Assembly: GCA_038503065.1 (NCBI GenBank)
Contig: JBCAMK010000015.1
Coordinates: forward strand, 1,550,001 to 1,614,000
Reading direction: 5' to 3'
Origin: Paragyromitra xinjiangensis
Lineage: Eukaryota > Ascomycota > Pezizomycetes > Pezizales > Discinaceae
DNA length: 64,000 nt
Shown here: positions 55,634-64,000 of the stretch, piece by piece
Layout: every line of letters begins with the position of its first letter
How positions within the stretch are numbered: position 1 is the first letter of the stretch
Position numbers and translations under genes: made by a program
The notes under the pieces: model-generated
What the model was told of the DNA's origin: nothing
Database searches by the model: none
Seen by the model: the letters and a program-made list of their open reading frames with translations, nothing else

Positions 55634-55738
55634 CGTGGGCAGAGTAGGCTAGACAAAGTAGGTAGCTCGACGTAGCGTGATGATGCTGGGGTCAGTGGAG
55701 GGGAACTATAGCTGCTAGTAGGGTAACCTTAATTCTCT

Positions 55739-56587
55739 TGATTGGATGCTACTATGAGTACAGTCGCGTCCGCAAAATCTTGGCACCATCCTCTCTGCTG
55801 AACGTGGCTGCCGGCGGGTCGGGGCTGCAATTTCCGTAGAAGATTGTTATACAAAGTGGTTGAATGTCGTGTGGTAGGTCAGTATTTGCATATCTTCTCT
55901 TTTTGTTTGCTGTTCTCTAGCTTGATCTCCAACTACCTGGTTGTGGCCATCATTAGGCTGTAGGGCGCCAGGACTTTCCGGACGCGACTATACAGTTTAG
56001 TAGGATAACGCCTAGAATCTGCTCTTTTCCTCATTTTATATATATAGATGTATATATTATTCCTGTTCAGGGTCTCAGATACACGATCGATAGAGAAGGT
56101 AATCTTTTTGGTTGACAGCAGAGTAAGGTGTCTAGCCTTGGCAATCCTATGGTCTAACACTTGGGGCTTACTATGCTAACCACATACAGTTATCACAGTA
56201 AACAGGTAAAGCTACGAAGGCACACATAGTACAGTGCAGAGCTCCTCCAAGCCTAGACAGCGATTCTTCGCGATCCCATAGCAAGTAGAGAGCTCCTTCT
56301 CAGATATTTAGTTCGGCTATCACACGATTTCCCCACAAGCATCATAACTTCCTCTTTCCCACAATATGATTTGGAGTTGGGATCGTTGCCTAGATGCGTA
56401 GCACCGATTAGCCTCGCCAATTCTCAGTAGGAGGCGAGCCTAGTTCGTAGGAGCGCCTTTGCTATACAGGAGCCTGTGTTACTATACGGTGTTAAGAATT
56501 GATATATAAACCTACAGTATACCCCGAGAAAATTCCTTTTTCCACCCCAGAATCAGCATCCGTCTACAATCCATACCTACAAAAAAA
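55739..56587. other. intergenic with a miniature transposon and the promoter of the DUF1445 gene
   Basis: It holds the inverted-repeat element at 55761..55990 and a TATATATA tract near 56036-56055. No gene seen before 56588. Confidence 0.5.
55761..55990. mobile_element. pogo/Fot1-like miniature inverted-repeat element, 230 bp
   Basis: The left end is CAGTCGCGTCCGCAAAATCT and the right end, reverse-complemented, TAGTCGCGTCCGGAAAGTCC, followed in both by TGGC(A/G)CC. TA flanks both sides (55759-55760 and 55991-55992). The GTCGCGTCC core matches pogo-family (Fot1-type) ends. No coding capacity. Confidence 0.75.
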
Positions 56588-57433
56588 ATGACTTCCACAA
56601 CTGCAGCTTCGCTCCTCCGCCAGGCCTGTCGCGCCGGAAAACACACCACATCCACAGCTCTTCTCGCACCAACAATCCAAGCCAACCTCCTCGTACTCCC
56701 CCAGAAATACGCCGCCTCCTTCAAGTCTCTTTGCGAGCGCAACCCCGTTTCATGTCCACTCCTCTGGACCACGAAGCCTGGCGACCCCACTACCCCGCTA
56801 GCGCCAGAAGCCGACCTAGCAACCGATCTCCCGCGCTATAACGTTTTCGTCGATGGCGTCGTGCAGGGTACGGAGGGTACGTTGGATATTAAAAAGGAGT
56901 GGTCGGATACACATGTTGGGTTTCTTATTGGTTGTTCTTATTCGTTTGAGACGGCGCTGGTGGATGCGGGTCTGCCGCCAAGACATACGACGTGTAGTCC
57001 GGCGAAAGCGGTGCCGATGTTTAAGACGGTTGTTCCGTTGAGTCCTGCTGGTGAGTTCACGAGTGGGTTTATGGTGGTGTCTATGCGATCTTATCCTGCG
57101 GAGAGGATTGAGGAGGTGCGGACGATAACGCGGAGGTTTGCACGGCAGCATGGGGAGCCGGTTGCGTGGGGGTGGGAGGGAGCGAAGAAGTTGGGGATCG
57201 AAGGGAAGGTTAGGGGTGGAGTGGTTGATTTTGGGGATTGGGTGGAGATTCCGGAGGGGGAGGTTCCGGTGTTTTGGGGGTGTGGGGTCACGCCGCAGGT
57301 AGCGGTGGCGGAAAGTAGGATTGAAGGTGTGGTTTTAAGTCATTTTCCGGGTTGTATGTTTGTGAGTGATGTATCTGCGGAGGATGAGGCGGGGTTGGAG
57401 TTTATTGTTCAGAGCGCGGCTGTTGCGGTGTGA
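56588..57433 (+). CDS. DUF1445 / UPF0317 protein (D-glutamate cyclase-like hydro-lyase family)
   Basis: A single exon of 281 residues, the usual size of the family. It reads through family blocks: an N-terminal helix and LVLPQKYAASFKSLCERNPVSCPLL; DLPRYNVFVDG; DTHVGFLIGCSYSFETAL; the conserved Cys-rich turn HTTCSPAKAVPMFKT; GFMVVSMR; RFARQHGEPVAWG; and FWGCGVTPQVA near the end. Bacterial members are annotated as putative hydro-lyases, and the mammalian homologue (N-terminal half of DGLUCY) converts D-glutamate to 5-oxo-D-proline. The stand-alone fungal protein probably acts on a related acid; the substrate is inferred. The A-run before the ATG is typical of a good fungal start. Confidence 0.88.
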   Translation: MTSTTAASLLRQACRAGKHTTSTALLAPTIQANLLVLPQKYAASFKSLCERNPVSCPLLWTTKPGDPTTPLAPEADLATDLPRYNVFVDGVVQGTEGTLDIKKEWSDTHVGFLIGCSYSFETALVDAGLPPRHTTCSPAKAVPMFKTVVPLSPAGEFTSGFMVVSMRSYPAERIEEVRTITRRFARQHGEPVAWGWEGAKKLGIEGKVRGGVVDFGDWVEIPEGEVPVFWGCGVTPQVAVAESRIEGVVLSHFPGCMFVSDVSAEDEAGLEFIVQSAAVAV

Positions 57434-58941
57434 AGGGTTTATGTAGTTGGGGGATATAGTGTTCCTGGCGTAGATTTTGTATTGTCTCGGAGGGACTACT
57501 TTTATTCCTTGATTGTTCTATCTGAGATATCCAGTGGTATTAGCAATAGTTTTTGGAAGGAAAACATAATTTATACCTAGTCAAGAGTATTCAATAGCCA
57601 CTATAGTGCAAGAGTATCGTGTAAACGGCAGGTGTAATAAAAACACAAGGGAACTATGTAAACTAATTCCATGGTATGTCTGAGCACTGAGCCTAAAAAC
57701 CTGACAAAGTAACACATCAGATACCCACTATTAGTACTAGTGGGATACTCACACCGCAACTAAATAACATTGAGGCAGCAAACATATATTTTCCACTGGG
57801 CGAATGCGTGTGAAAACTGTGTATCCATTTAAAGTGTGCATACTACTCTTCACGAGTAAAGGATGGTAGAGAGTTGAACCTCTGGTCAATTAGTGAGGAC
57901 CAGCAAGCACAACACCAAGCAGTTCGATGAAATAGTATCATTTGACGCAATTATATGACTGCGTTTCTATTGGGGGTATACGAGTGAGCTATCTCGAAAT
58001 CTGCTAAGTCCCAACTCCACATAATAAAACTGTGTATTACAAACGAAGAATCATACAGGTGCTTTAATTCACTATTTTGTAGTTTCTAAATGACGCAGAA
58101 TACACAAGATGGTTGTACAATGTGGCTGCAGTTACGGCATGTCAGGATACATTTAGCTTACACAATTTAAATGTTATTCACACCATGCATATGCATTCGT
58201 GTTTCTTATACATACCCCACCCAACACATGATATGTACTGTGGGATATTATTCGAGATGTTCTGTGAAGATTTATTAAGTTATTACGGTGCAAATCTTGC
58301 TAATATCTTTATATCTTGCTTCTACCATCTCTATAAGCTCCAATACACTAGCTCCAGCTTCAGTTGCGCCTGTTTCCTAGTTAACCGCAATAATCACCCA
58401 TGGCATATACCAAACCGTCAAATAGAAGACTACAGTAAGTCGATTGATAGAAACAGTGACGTACAAGGGATCCGGCTGGAAAGGGCTTAGATAACGTGAT
58501 TCCTTCGGTTTTCCTGCTCGTTCTACCAGTCGCAGTCACATTATCAAAACCCTTCTATTATTGTCCCTTACGCAATCCCGGAGGACCTAACTGAACCTAG
58601 GATTCTAAATATGCCTTTTTCGACCAGATTTATCACAAAAAGCCCCCTAGGCTCTTTCCCCGCGCTCATAATCTATCACTCGTCAATTATAGTATGATAC
58701 GACGGGCTACCCCGCAGCGTATGGATACTGATTGCACTTGATGGCTCATCAGCTTTTTAACAAGAATAAATAAGTGTACCAAGGTAAACCGATTCTTTCC
58801 TTCAAGCTTCGGATAATTTCTCCTCCCCTAGCCGGTGCTTCAGCTGCAGACGAATGTTACTATTAATACCAGGGTTAGGGTTCACCGTTTACCACGTCAG
58901 TTCAGACTTCCTACAATCCACACATCCATCCATCAACCCCC
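57434..58941. other. AT-rich intergenic region, no gene seen
   Basis: AT-rich with no domain-bearing ORF. A 125-codon plus-strand frame at 58113..58490 looks like chance or decayed sequence. The last 150 bp serve as promoter of the phosphoesterase gene. Confidence 0.45.
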
Positions 58942-59883
58942 ATGTTTAATTCCAGAAACAGCGGTTTAAACGCTCTCCTCTACCGCAAACCTCCCTCGAA
59001 CCTCGAACAGCTATTATCAACACCTACCTCATTCCTCGCCCGAGTCCTCTATAATAGTCTCCCTGCAAGGCCCATTCCCGAAGTCGACACAAGCAAGAGA
59101 GATCCACTTACGGTGGTCTGCATCTCCGATACACACAACACCAAACCAGACCTTCCCCCAGGAGATCTGCTCCTCCATGCAGGTGACCTCACGGTCTCTG
59201 GGACTCCAGCCGAGCTTCACGACGCTCTGAGCTGGCTTGCGTCGCAGCCACATCGTTATAAAGTCGTGATTGCAGGCAACCATGACACGTGTCTTGACTC
59301 CAATCACCGGAGTCAGGAGAAAGCAGCAATAGACTGGGAGAGCTTGTTCAGTAACCATGGAGTGGTGTATCTTCAGGATACTGCCACAACACTCCATTTT
59401 CCAACGCCGGTAGATAGAACTATCAAAGTCTATGGCTCACCGAAGACACGAAAACACGGATCCGGGGGGTTTCAGTATGCTGCTGATAAGAACCCGTGGG
59501 TGGGTGTGGTTCCTGTTGATACGGATATCCTTTTAACGCATGGTCCGCCGAAGTATCATTTGGATTTATCGACGATGCTGGGGTGTCGGTTTCTTCTGGA
59601 AGAAATATGGAAGGTGAGACCGGCGTTGCATGTTTTTGGACATATACATGCAGGGTATGGAATGGAGGTTGTTTGTTGGAATGAAGCTCAGCGGGTCTAT
59701 GAGAAGGTCTGTGGCGGGAGGAAGTGGGGCCTGGTGAAGATGATGGGGCTTTGGGTGAAAGACTGGGTAGCACGTATCTTTAAGAGGAAGAAGAGGGAGG
59801 GACAAACTGTGCTAGTGAATGCGGCTGCGTTTAAAGGAGCAAGGGATGAGCTGAGGAATGAGCCTTTTGTGGTGTACTTGTGA
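58942..59883 (+). CDS. calcineurin-like metallophosphoesterase
   Basis: A single exon of 313 residues with the full metallophosphoesterase motif set: SDTH (62-65), GDLT (81-84), GNHD (112-115), THGPP with H200, and GHIH (233-236). Motif spacing and the ending VNAAAFKG fit the UPF0046/MPPED-like branch, cytosolic enzymes that hydrolyse cyclic nucleotide or other phosphodiesters in vitro. The N-terminal ~50 residues are not part of the domain, and a short basic insertion (FKRKKREG) sits between the GHIH motif and the last strand. The physiological substrate is not predictable from sequence. It has no intron. Confidence 0.9.
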   Translation: MFNSRNSGLNALLYRKPPSNLEQLLSTPTSFLARVLYNSLPARPIPEVDTSKRDPLTVVCISDTHNTKPDLPPGDLLLHAGDLTVSGTPAELHDALSWLASQPHRYKVVIAGNHDTCLDSNHRSQEKAAIDWESLFSNHGVVYLQDTATTLHFPTPVDRTIKVYGSPKTRKHGSGGFQYAADKNPWVGVVPVDTDILLTHGPPKYHLDLSTMLGCRFLLEEIWKVRPALHVFGHIHAGYGMEVVCWNEAQRVYEKVCGGRKWGLVKMMGLWVKDWVARIFKRKKREGQTVLVNAAAFKGARDELRNEPFVVYL

Positions 59884-60165
59884 GCGCTGGTACTGGCAGT
59901 CATGCAAACGAATCTACTTTGTTCATACTCTTCAGCCTACCGGCCAATAAGAACTTTGTGGGGACCAGCCACTTATCGCTGGCCTCAGAAATCATTGGCA
60001 AGGCCAAAGAGTGATATTCCATGAAAAACCGCCAAGATGCGGCTCTTCCCGCTAGCCCACCTTTGTGTGACCATCCATATTTTCTGCACCTCAAACATAT
60101 TCCGTCCTATCGATAACCAGCTCCTCCCCCACAATCCCCTCCTCCTTCGCTCTCCACCACCACAA

Positions 60166-62430
60166 ATGCTGGCAACGCGCCAATCCCTTCGTTCAGTCCG
60201 TCTTTCATGTCGCCGACCACTATTTCCACTACTTCGCCCACAATTGCGATTACCGTGTACCCTCCGCACGTTCGCCACAACACACCGTGCAGCACAAAGA
60301 CTAGATACCCAGACCGATGAGGAATATGTTCGTTCCGTGCGGGAGGAATGGGGTGATAATCTCCCTGAGGGATTGCTTACACAAGTTGAATTCACAGTCT
60401 ATCAGCGTTACTACGGCCAGCCAGCACGGATGCTGAAGGAGGGCGAGAACCCATTAGATGAGCTAGAAGGCGCAGAAACGGAAGAAGCCGATGCACCGGG
60501 TACTGTCACATTGCAGGATAAAGATGGTGTTGGGATTGAGTTGTTTGAAGAAGAGACTGTGGAGATGGGCTCGGTGGCGGTTGATATTAACAATCCTCTA
60601 CAAGCGAAGGCCTACGAACAACTACAACGAGATATGGAAAGAGCATTCCGTAGCGAAGAGCAAGATGAGGAATTTGTCGAAGAGGAGGAGGGGGAAGATG
60701 ATGATATGGCGTTTCGTGATGACGGCAGCCACACTGTACGAACACACCCTTTAACTTCCATTGGCCGTTTCTCGACATATCCGGCTACAATTAAGATCCC
60801 GCCATCAGTCCAGACCCCAACGTTCAAATCACTCTCAGAAGTTCCAAATAAGCATCTTGATCAAGCAGCCTACAGAATCTTTGGAGGGCCAGGTCTACCG
60901 GATTCACCGATCTACACAAATAAAGGTGGGAAGAATCTACGGGATATATGGCTGAACGCTGAAGATGGTCGGATGAGTGATATTTCGTCTGAGGTGTTCC
61001 TCGCAACAGTCATGCCTGGGTACTATGCACAAGCTCTAAGTGCACTGACGGAGGTACGACGGCGACTGGGGAGCGACTGGGTCCTCGGACATGGGGAGGA
61101 GGGTGGTGTCAAGAACATCCTCGATGTCGGAGCCGGAGGTGCAGGTGTCCTAGCCTGGAAAAGCATCATGGAAGCTGAATACATCCGCCGACGTGACGAA
61201 GTACGTGAAATGGCCGGTGAAACAGTAACAGAAGGGGATTACGACCCAGAGGAAATCTCAGCAGAAGCCACAGCCAATCTCAAAGCATCAGTAGTAACTG
61301 CATCCGACTCTCTCCGCTACCGTATCTCCAAATTCCTCGAAAACACCACCTTCCTCCCACGGATACCCGACCGCAACCCAGACAACGTCTTCCATACCCC
61401 CTCCCACCCCGACATCCCCCTCACACATAACCCTAAACAACCACGGAAACTCTACGACCTCATCATCGCAACCAACAACCTCCACCCCATAAAAGAAAAC
61501 TACAACCGCAGAGACCGTCTCCGCAGACTCTGGTCCCACCTCAACCCCAACGGCGGTATCCTCCTCATCATCGAGAAAGGAACCCCACACGGCTTCGAAG
61601 CCATCGCCGCCGCCCGTTCTACACTACTACGATCCTTCATCTCCTCCCCCGGCTCTTCAACCCGCCCCATTGGCGGCGACACCGGCCTCGACATCGACGA
61701 CGACCCAATAGAGAAAGAAACCGGCGCTATCATCGCCCCTTGCACGACCCACGAAGAATGCCCCATGTTTACCAGAGGCTACGCACAAGGCCGTCGCGAC
61801 TGGTGCCATTTCTCACAACGCTACGAGAGACCAACTTACATGCAGCGCATCATTGGCGAAGGCGGGCGTAACCACGAAGACCTACTATACTCCTACGTTG
61901 CTGTACGTCGCGGGGTAGACTACCGTCGTGGTGAGGGGAAACAGGTCATTGAGCCGGAGATCAGCGAGTTTAAACACCCCGTGATTCGCGGTGAACTCAC
62001 AGAGAGCCCTTATTCGATGGAGCAGTTGCGAAGATTCGCTTTTACCCTCCCGCGTACTATTCTACCGCCGATGAAACGTCATGGTCATGTCATACTCGAT
62101 GTGTGTACTCCTGCGGGGAAGATTGAGCGCTGGACTGTTCCGAAGTCGTTTGGGAAGGTGCAGTTTCGTGATGCGAGGAAGAGTAGGTGGGGTGACTTGT
62201 GGGCGCTTGGTGCGAAGACGAAGGTAGCGAGGAATATCAAGATTGGTAGTGAGAAGAAGGTTATTAATGCGGATGATGAGACGGAGAAGGTGGTACCCGT
62301 GAAGAAGCATTGGAGTAGGGGGAGGAGCAAGCTTGGGGAAATTGTGGAAAAGAGAAAGAATCAGAGGAGAGATATTCGGTGGGCGGCTCAGAGGAAGGAG
62401 ATGGAGGCTGAGGGTGGGGATGCTTATTAG
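60166..62430 (+). CDS. RSM22: mitochondrial small-ribosome assembly factor Rsm22 (METTL17 family)
   Basis: A single exon; starting at 60166 (MLATRQSLRSVRLSCRRPLF) gives 754 residues with an Arg-rich mitochondrial presequence. The frame is open 43 codons further upstream, but those codons are leader-like. A methyltransferase-like fold is visible (ILDVGAGGAGVLAWK, then LIATNNLHPI and GGILLIIEKGTP). Four cysteines, C526, C532, C547 and C647, in the context APCTTHEECPMF...DWCHF and DVCTPAG, fit the metal-cluster site of Rsm22/METTL17. The family binds the mitochondrial small subunit during assembly and is needed for mitochondrial translation. The C-terminus is Lys/Arg-rich, as expected for rRNA contact. 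An acidic insertion near residues 165-185 is low complexity. Confidence 0.93.
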   Translation: MLATRQSLRSVRLSCRRPLFPLLRPQLRLPCTLRTFATTHRAAQRLDTQTDEEYVRSVREEWGDNLPEGLLTQVEFTVYQRYYGQPARMLKEGENPLDELEGAETEEADAPGTVTLQDKDGVGIELFEEETVEMGSVAVDINNPLQAKAYEQLQRDMERAFRSEEQDEEFVEEEEGEDDDMAFRDDGSHTVRTHPLTSIGRFSTYPATIKIPPSVQTPTFKSLSEVPNKHLDQAAYRIFGGPGLPDSPIYTNKGGKNLRDIWLNAEDGRMSDISSEVFLATVMPGYYAQALSALTEVRRRLGSDWVLGHGEEGGVKNILDVGAGGAGVLAWKSIMEAEYIRRRDEVREMAGETVTEGDYDPEEISAEATANLKASVVTASDSLRYRISKFLENTTFLPRIPDRNPDNVFHTPSHPDIPLTHNPKQPRKLYDLIIATNNLHPIKENYNRRDRLRRLWSHLNPNGGILLIIEKGTPHGFEAIAAARSTLLRSFISSPGSSTRPIGGDTGLDIDDDPIEKETGAIIAPCTTHEECPMFTRGYAQGRRDWCHFSQRYERPTYMQRIIGEGGRNHEDLLYSYVAVRRGVDYRRGEGKQVIEPEISEFKHPVIRGELTESPYSMEQLRRFAFTLPRTILPPMKRHGHVILDVCTPAGKIERWTVPKSFGKVQFRDARKSRWGDLWALGAKTKVARNIKIGSEKKVINADDETEKVVPVKKHWSRGRSKLGEIVEKRKNQRRDIRWAAQRKEMEAEGGDAY

Positions 62431-62901
62431 TTGATGTAGGATGAGGGGAAAGAAGGATTGTATGATATTTGTTGCTGGGACGGGAAAGGGTTCTCTTCTC
62501 ATATAAAGTTCATCAGGTTGTATCTATACCGCATATTCATTAAGGGTAGACTTTGTGCATATTACCTCCTTTACCTATTGATGTGAAATTGATCGATATA
62601 ATCATAGAAAGTCACTCGGTTGTGGCTGTTCTAGCGCTAGCGAAATCATGAAGTAGCCACGGAAACCAGCCAGGTTTATTAAGAACGTGTAACAATAGAA
62701 ATTTTTATAATAAAAGGGGGTGATAATCAACAACGAGCAGAGATTCACGATTACTCACAAAGCCACACCAAAACCCCTTTTTCCAAAAAGAAAAAGGCAT
62801 TACGACCCATCACCAGATAAAAATAGAAACCCATAAAACAGCCCTACGCCGTACCGTAACCGTAGAGGCAAAAAAGGAAAAACCACCCAAAGGAAGAAAC
62901 A
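62431..62901. other. intergenic, convergent 3' ends
   Basis: This lies between RSM22 and the partial minus-strand gene. A-rich runs near 62780-62890 suit the 3' UTR of the latter. No gene seen. Confidence 0.5.
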
Positions 62902-64000
62902 CTAGGCTTCACTTTCACTTCCAAACGCACTAGACGGCACACTGCTGGACGCACTAAGCAACGGTCGCCCTGTCCGACGTTTAGATCGTCTGGGTTGTCC
63001 CTGTCCCAATGCCGACTTAATCTCAGCCTTGATCAACTCGCGAGTGACATCTGACAGGGAGGCTTCTTTCTGCATTGATACCCGCCGAGACGGGATAGTC
63101 GTGTCGCTTGCGACTGAGGTGGTTGGTGTTAGGATTTGGGGGAATTGTTGAGGGGAGCCACTGTCAGTTGGAGTTGACGATTCCCTGAAGTGGTAGGGGC
63201 TTGTTTGCATGGTCTTCACAAGAGTATCTAGTGCTCGTAGTTTTTCTTCCAGCTCGGCTACTCTTTGCTCGAGTTCGGAGTTATTCGAAGGTAGCGCGGG
63301 TGAGAGATCGGTCGGATTGGCCCCTAAAGGTGTGCCTGTGTGTTTCGGCTCCAGGAGGTTCAGATTAGAGTTTTCTTTAAGTGGCCCCTCTGGAACTTCC
63401 GGAAAAGTCGTTTTTGGTTCAGGGGCGGGGAAAAGGTTCTCTCTTTGCTATAATGCGAGGAATGTCAGATGGCAGATTCGAATCTAGCTGGGGCAAGATC
63501 TAGTTGGAGGATAAATGAATAGAGAAAATACCTGTAAATGTCGAGTTTTTGGCGGATTTATTGGGGTTACTAGAACCATGTTAAGATCTTTTGTTTTCGC
63601 CCTCCCGTTTTCCTTCCCTAGAAGTGATAAATTACGCTCCGTTAGTTGGCTCAATTCGTCGCCGACGTCGCTCCCGGTTTTTGCTTCCGCTTCTTTGGTG
63701 AGGTCTTGTTTAGGTACTCCTGCAAGGCTTTCCTGGCTCACTGCCTGTGTAGATTTCTTGTTCTTTATTGGGCGGAGGCTTTCAAAAAACAACCTTAGGA
63801 CTTCACTCTGCGCGGCGGGCGATGTGGGTGGTACTACTCCATCGGACGATACAGTCCCAGCAGGCGGTAACAATCCCAGCCCACTCGGCGATGCCGTCCT
63901 ACTAGGTAGAGGCTTTCCACCGGAAGGAATAAACGGTAAAGATCCGTTTGTCGTATGTTTGACCGTCTGTTTCTCCTCTTGCTCCTTCCCCCCTTCACCT
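62902..64000 (-). CDS. 3' part of an unrecognised coiled-coil protein (runs off the right edge)
   Basis: Two exons on the minus strand, 62902..63447 and 63532..(64000, open), joined by an 84-nt GTATTT...TATAG intron that keeps frame (RHLQ/QRENLFPAP). The visible 338 residues are rich in Ser, Pro and Lys. An acidic/hydrophobic block SEVLRLFFESLRPIKNKKS precedes a short coiled coil (ELEQRVAELEEKLRALDTLV), and a basic stretch (RRSKRRTGRPLL) lies near the end. The product ends ...SSAFGSESEA. I do not recognise the family; the start lies outside the window. Confidence 0.7.

Larger units (their letters stand above)
54938..55738. repeat. local segmental duplication, copy 2
   Basis: The diverged second copy of the unit at 53330..54140, in the same orientation, includes the 5S fragment and paralog B. 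Similarity stops around GTAACCTTAATT. Confidence 0.8.

Noticed and set aside
58113..58490. 125-codon plus-strand ORF
   Set aside because: His/Cys/Tyr-rich AT-driven sequence, no recognisable family, in an otherwise gene-free AT-rich stretch.
59423..59773. minus-strand ORFs opposite the metallophosphoesterase
   Set aside because: Shadows of a gene with a complete set of catalytic motifs on the plus strand.
1..64000. CRISPR arrays, operons, ribosome binding sites
   Set aside because: The DNA is eukaryotic (spliceosomal introns, dispersed 5S, mitochondrial presequences); no short regular direct-repeat array with spacers was seen.

Overview
The window reads as nuclear DNA of a filamentous ascomycete (Pezizomycotina). 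Genes carry several short spliceosomal introns (mostly 45-90 nt) with CTAAC/CTGAC-type branch sites. The gene content is typical of moulds: a CFEM protein, Ser/Thr-rich GPI proteins, a TeaA-like kelch protein, a SesB-NACHT-ankyrin NLR-like gene, a DUF6601 protein and a dispersed 5S rRNA gene. No species is claimed. All exon structures were built by hand from splice signals and reading-frame continuity.

Left part (1-31 kb): mostly single-copy housekeeping and surface genes separated by wide non-coding stretches. In order: a CFEM-type protein; a pyridoxamine-phosphate-oxidase-like protein; a mitochondrial NIPSNAP-like protein; a small GPI-type wall protein; a nine-exon zinc alcohol dehydrogenase; the ribosome-associated Hsp70 SSZ1 with a perfect GAAnnTTC palindrome in its promoter; a 1521-residue kelch/coiled-coil cell-end marker (TeaA/Tea1 type); a probable F-box protein; and a choline/ethanolamine phosphotransferase with a 10-nt microexon.

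Middle part (31-47 kb): an accessory region. A large NLR-like gene (SesB hydrolase, NACHT, about 23 ankyrin repeats) lies on the minus strand and appears broken by frame problems in its hydrolase part. About 3 kb away, divergently oriented, is a membrane-anchored SesB-like hydrolase whose nucleophile serine position reads Asp. TA-flanked miniature inverted-repeat elements of Tc1/mariner-pogo type sit between and beside them. A DUF6601 membrane protein follows.

Right part (47-64 kb): phosphatidylinositol synthase; a secreted Kex2-processed repeat protein that looks like the precursor of a family of small hydrophobic peptides (the most interesting gene here); a 5S rRNA gene; a diverged local duplication carrying part of that 5S gene plus a pair of paralogous four-helix membrane proteins; another pogo-like miniature element; a DUF1445 (D-glutamate cyclase-like) protein; a metallophosphoesterase; the mitoribosome assembly factor RSM22; and the 3' part of an unrecognised coiled-coil gene running off the right edge.

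Two of the multi-exon genes each contain one GC-AG intron with a strong GCAAGT donor.
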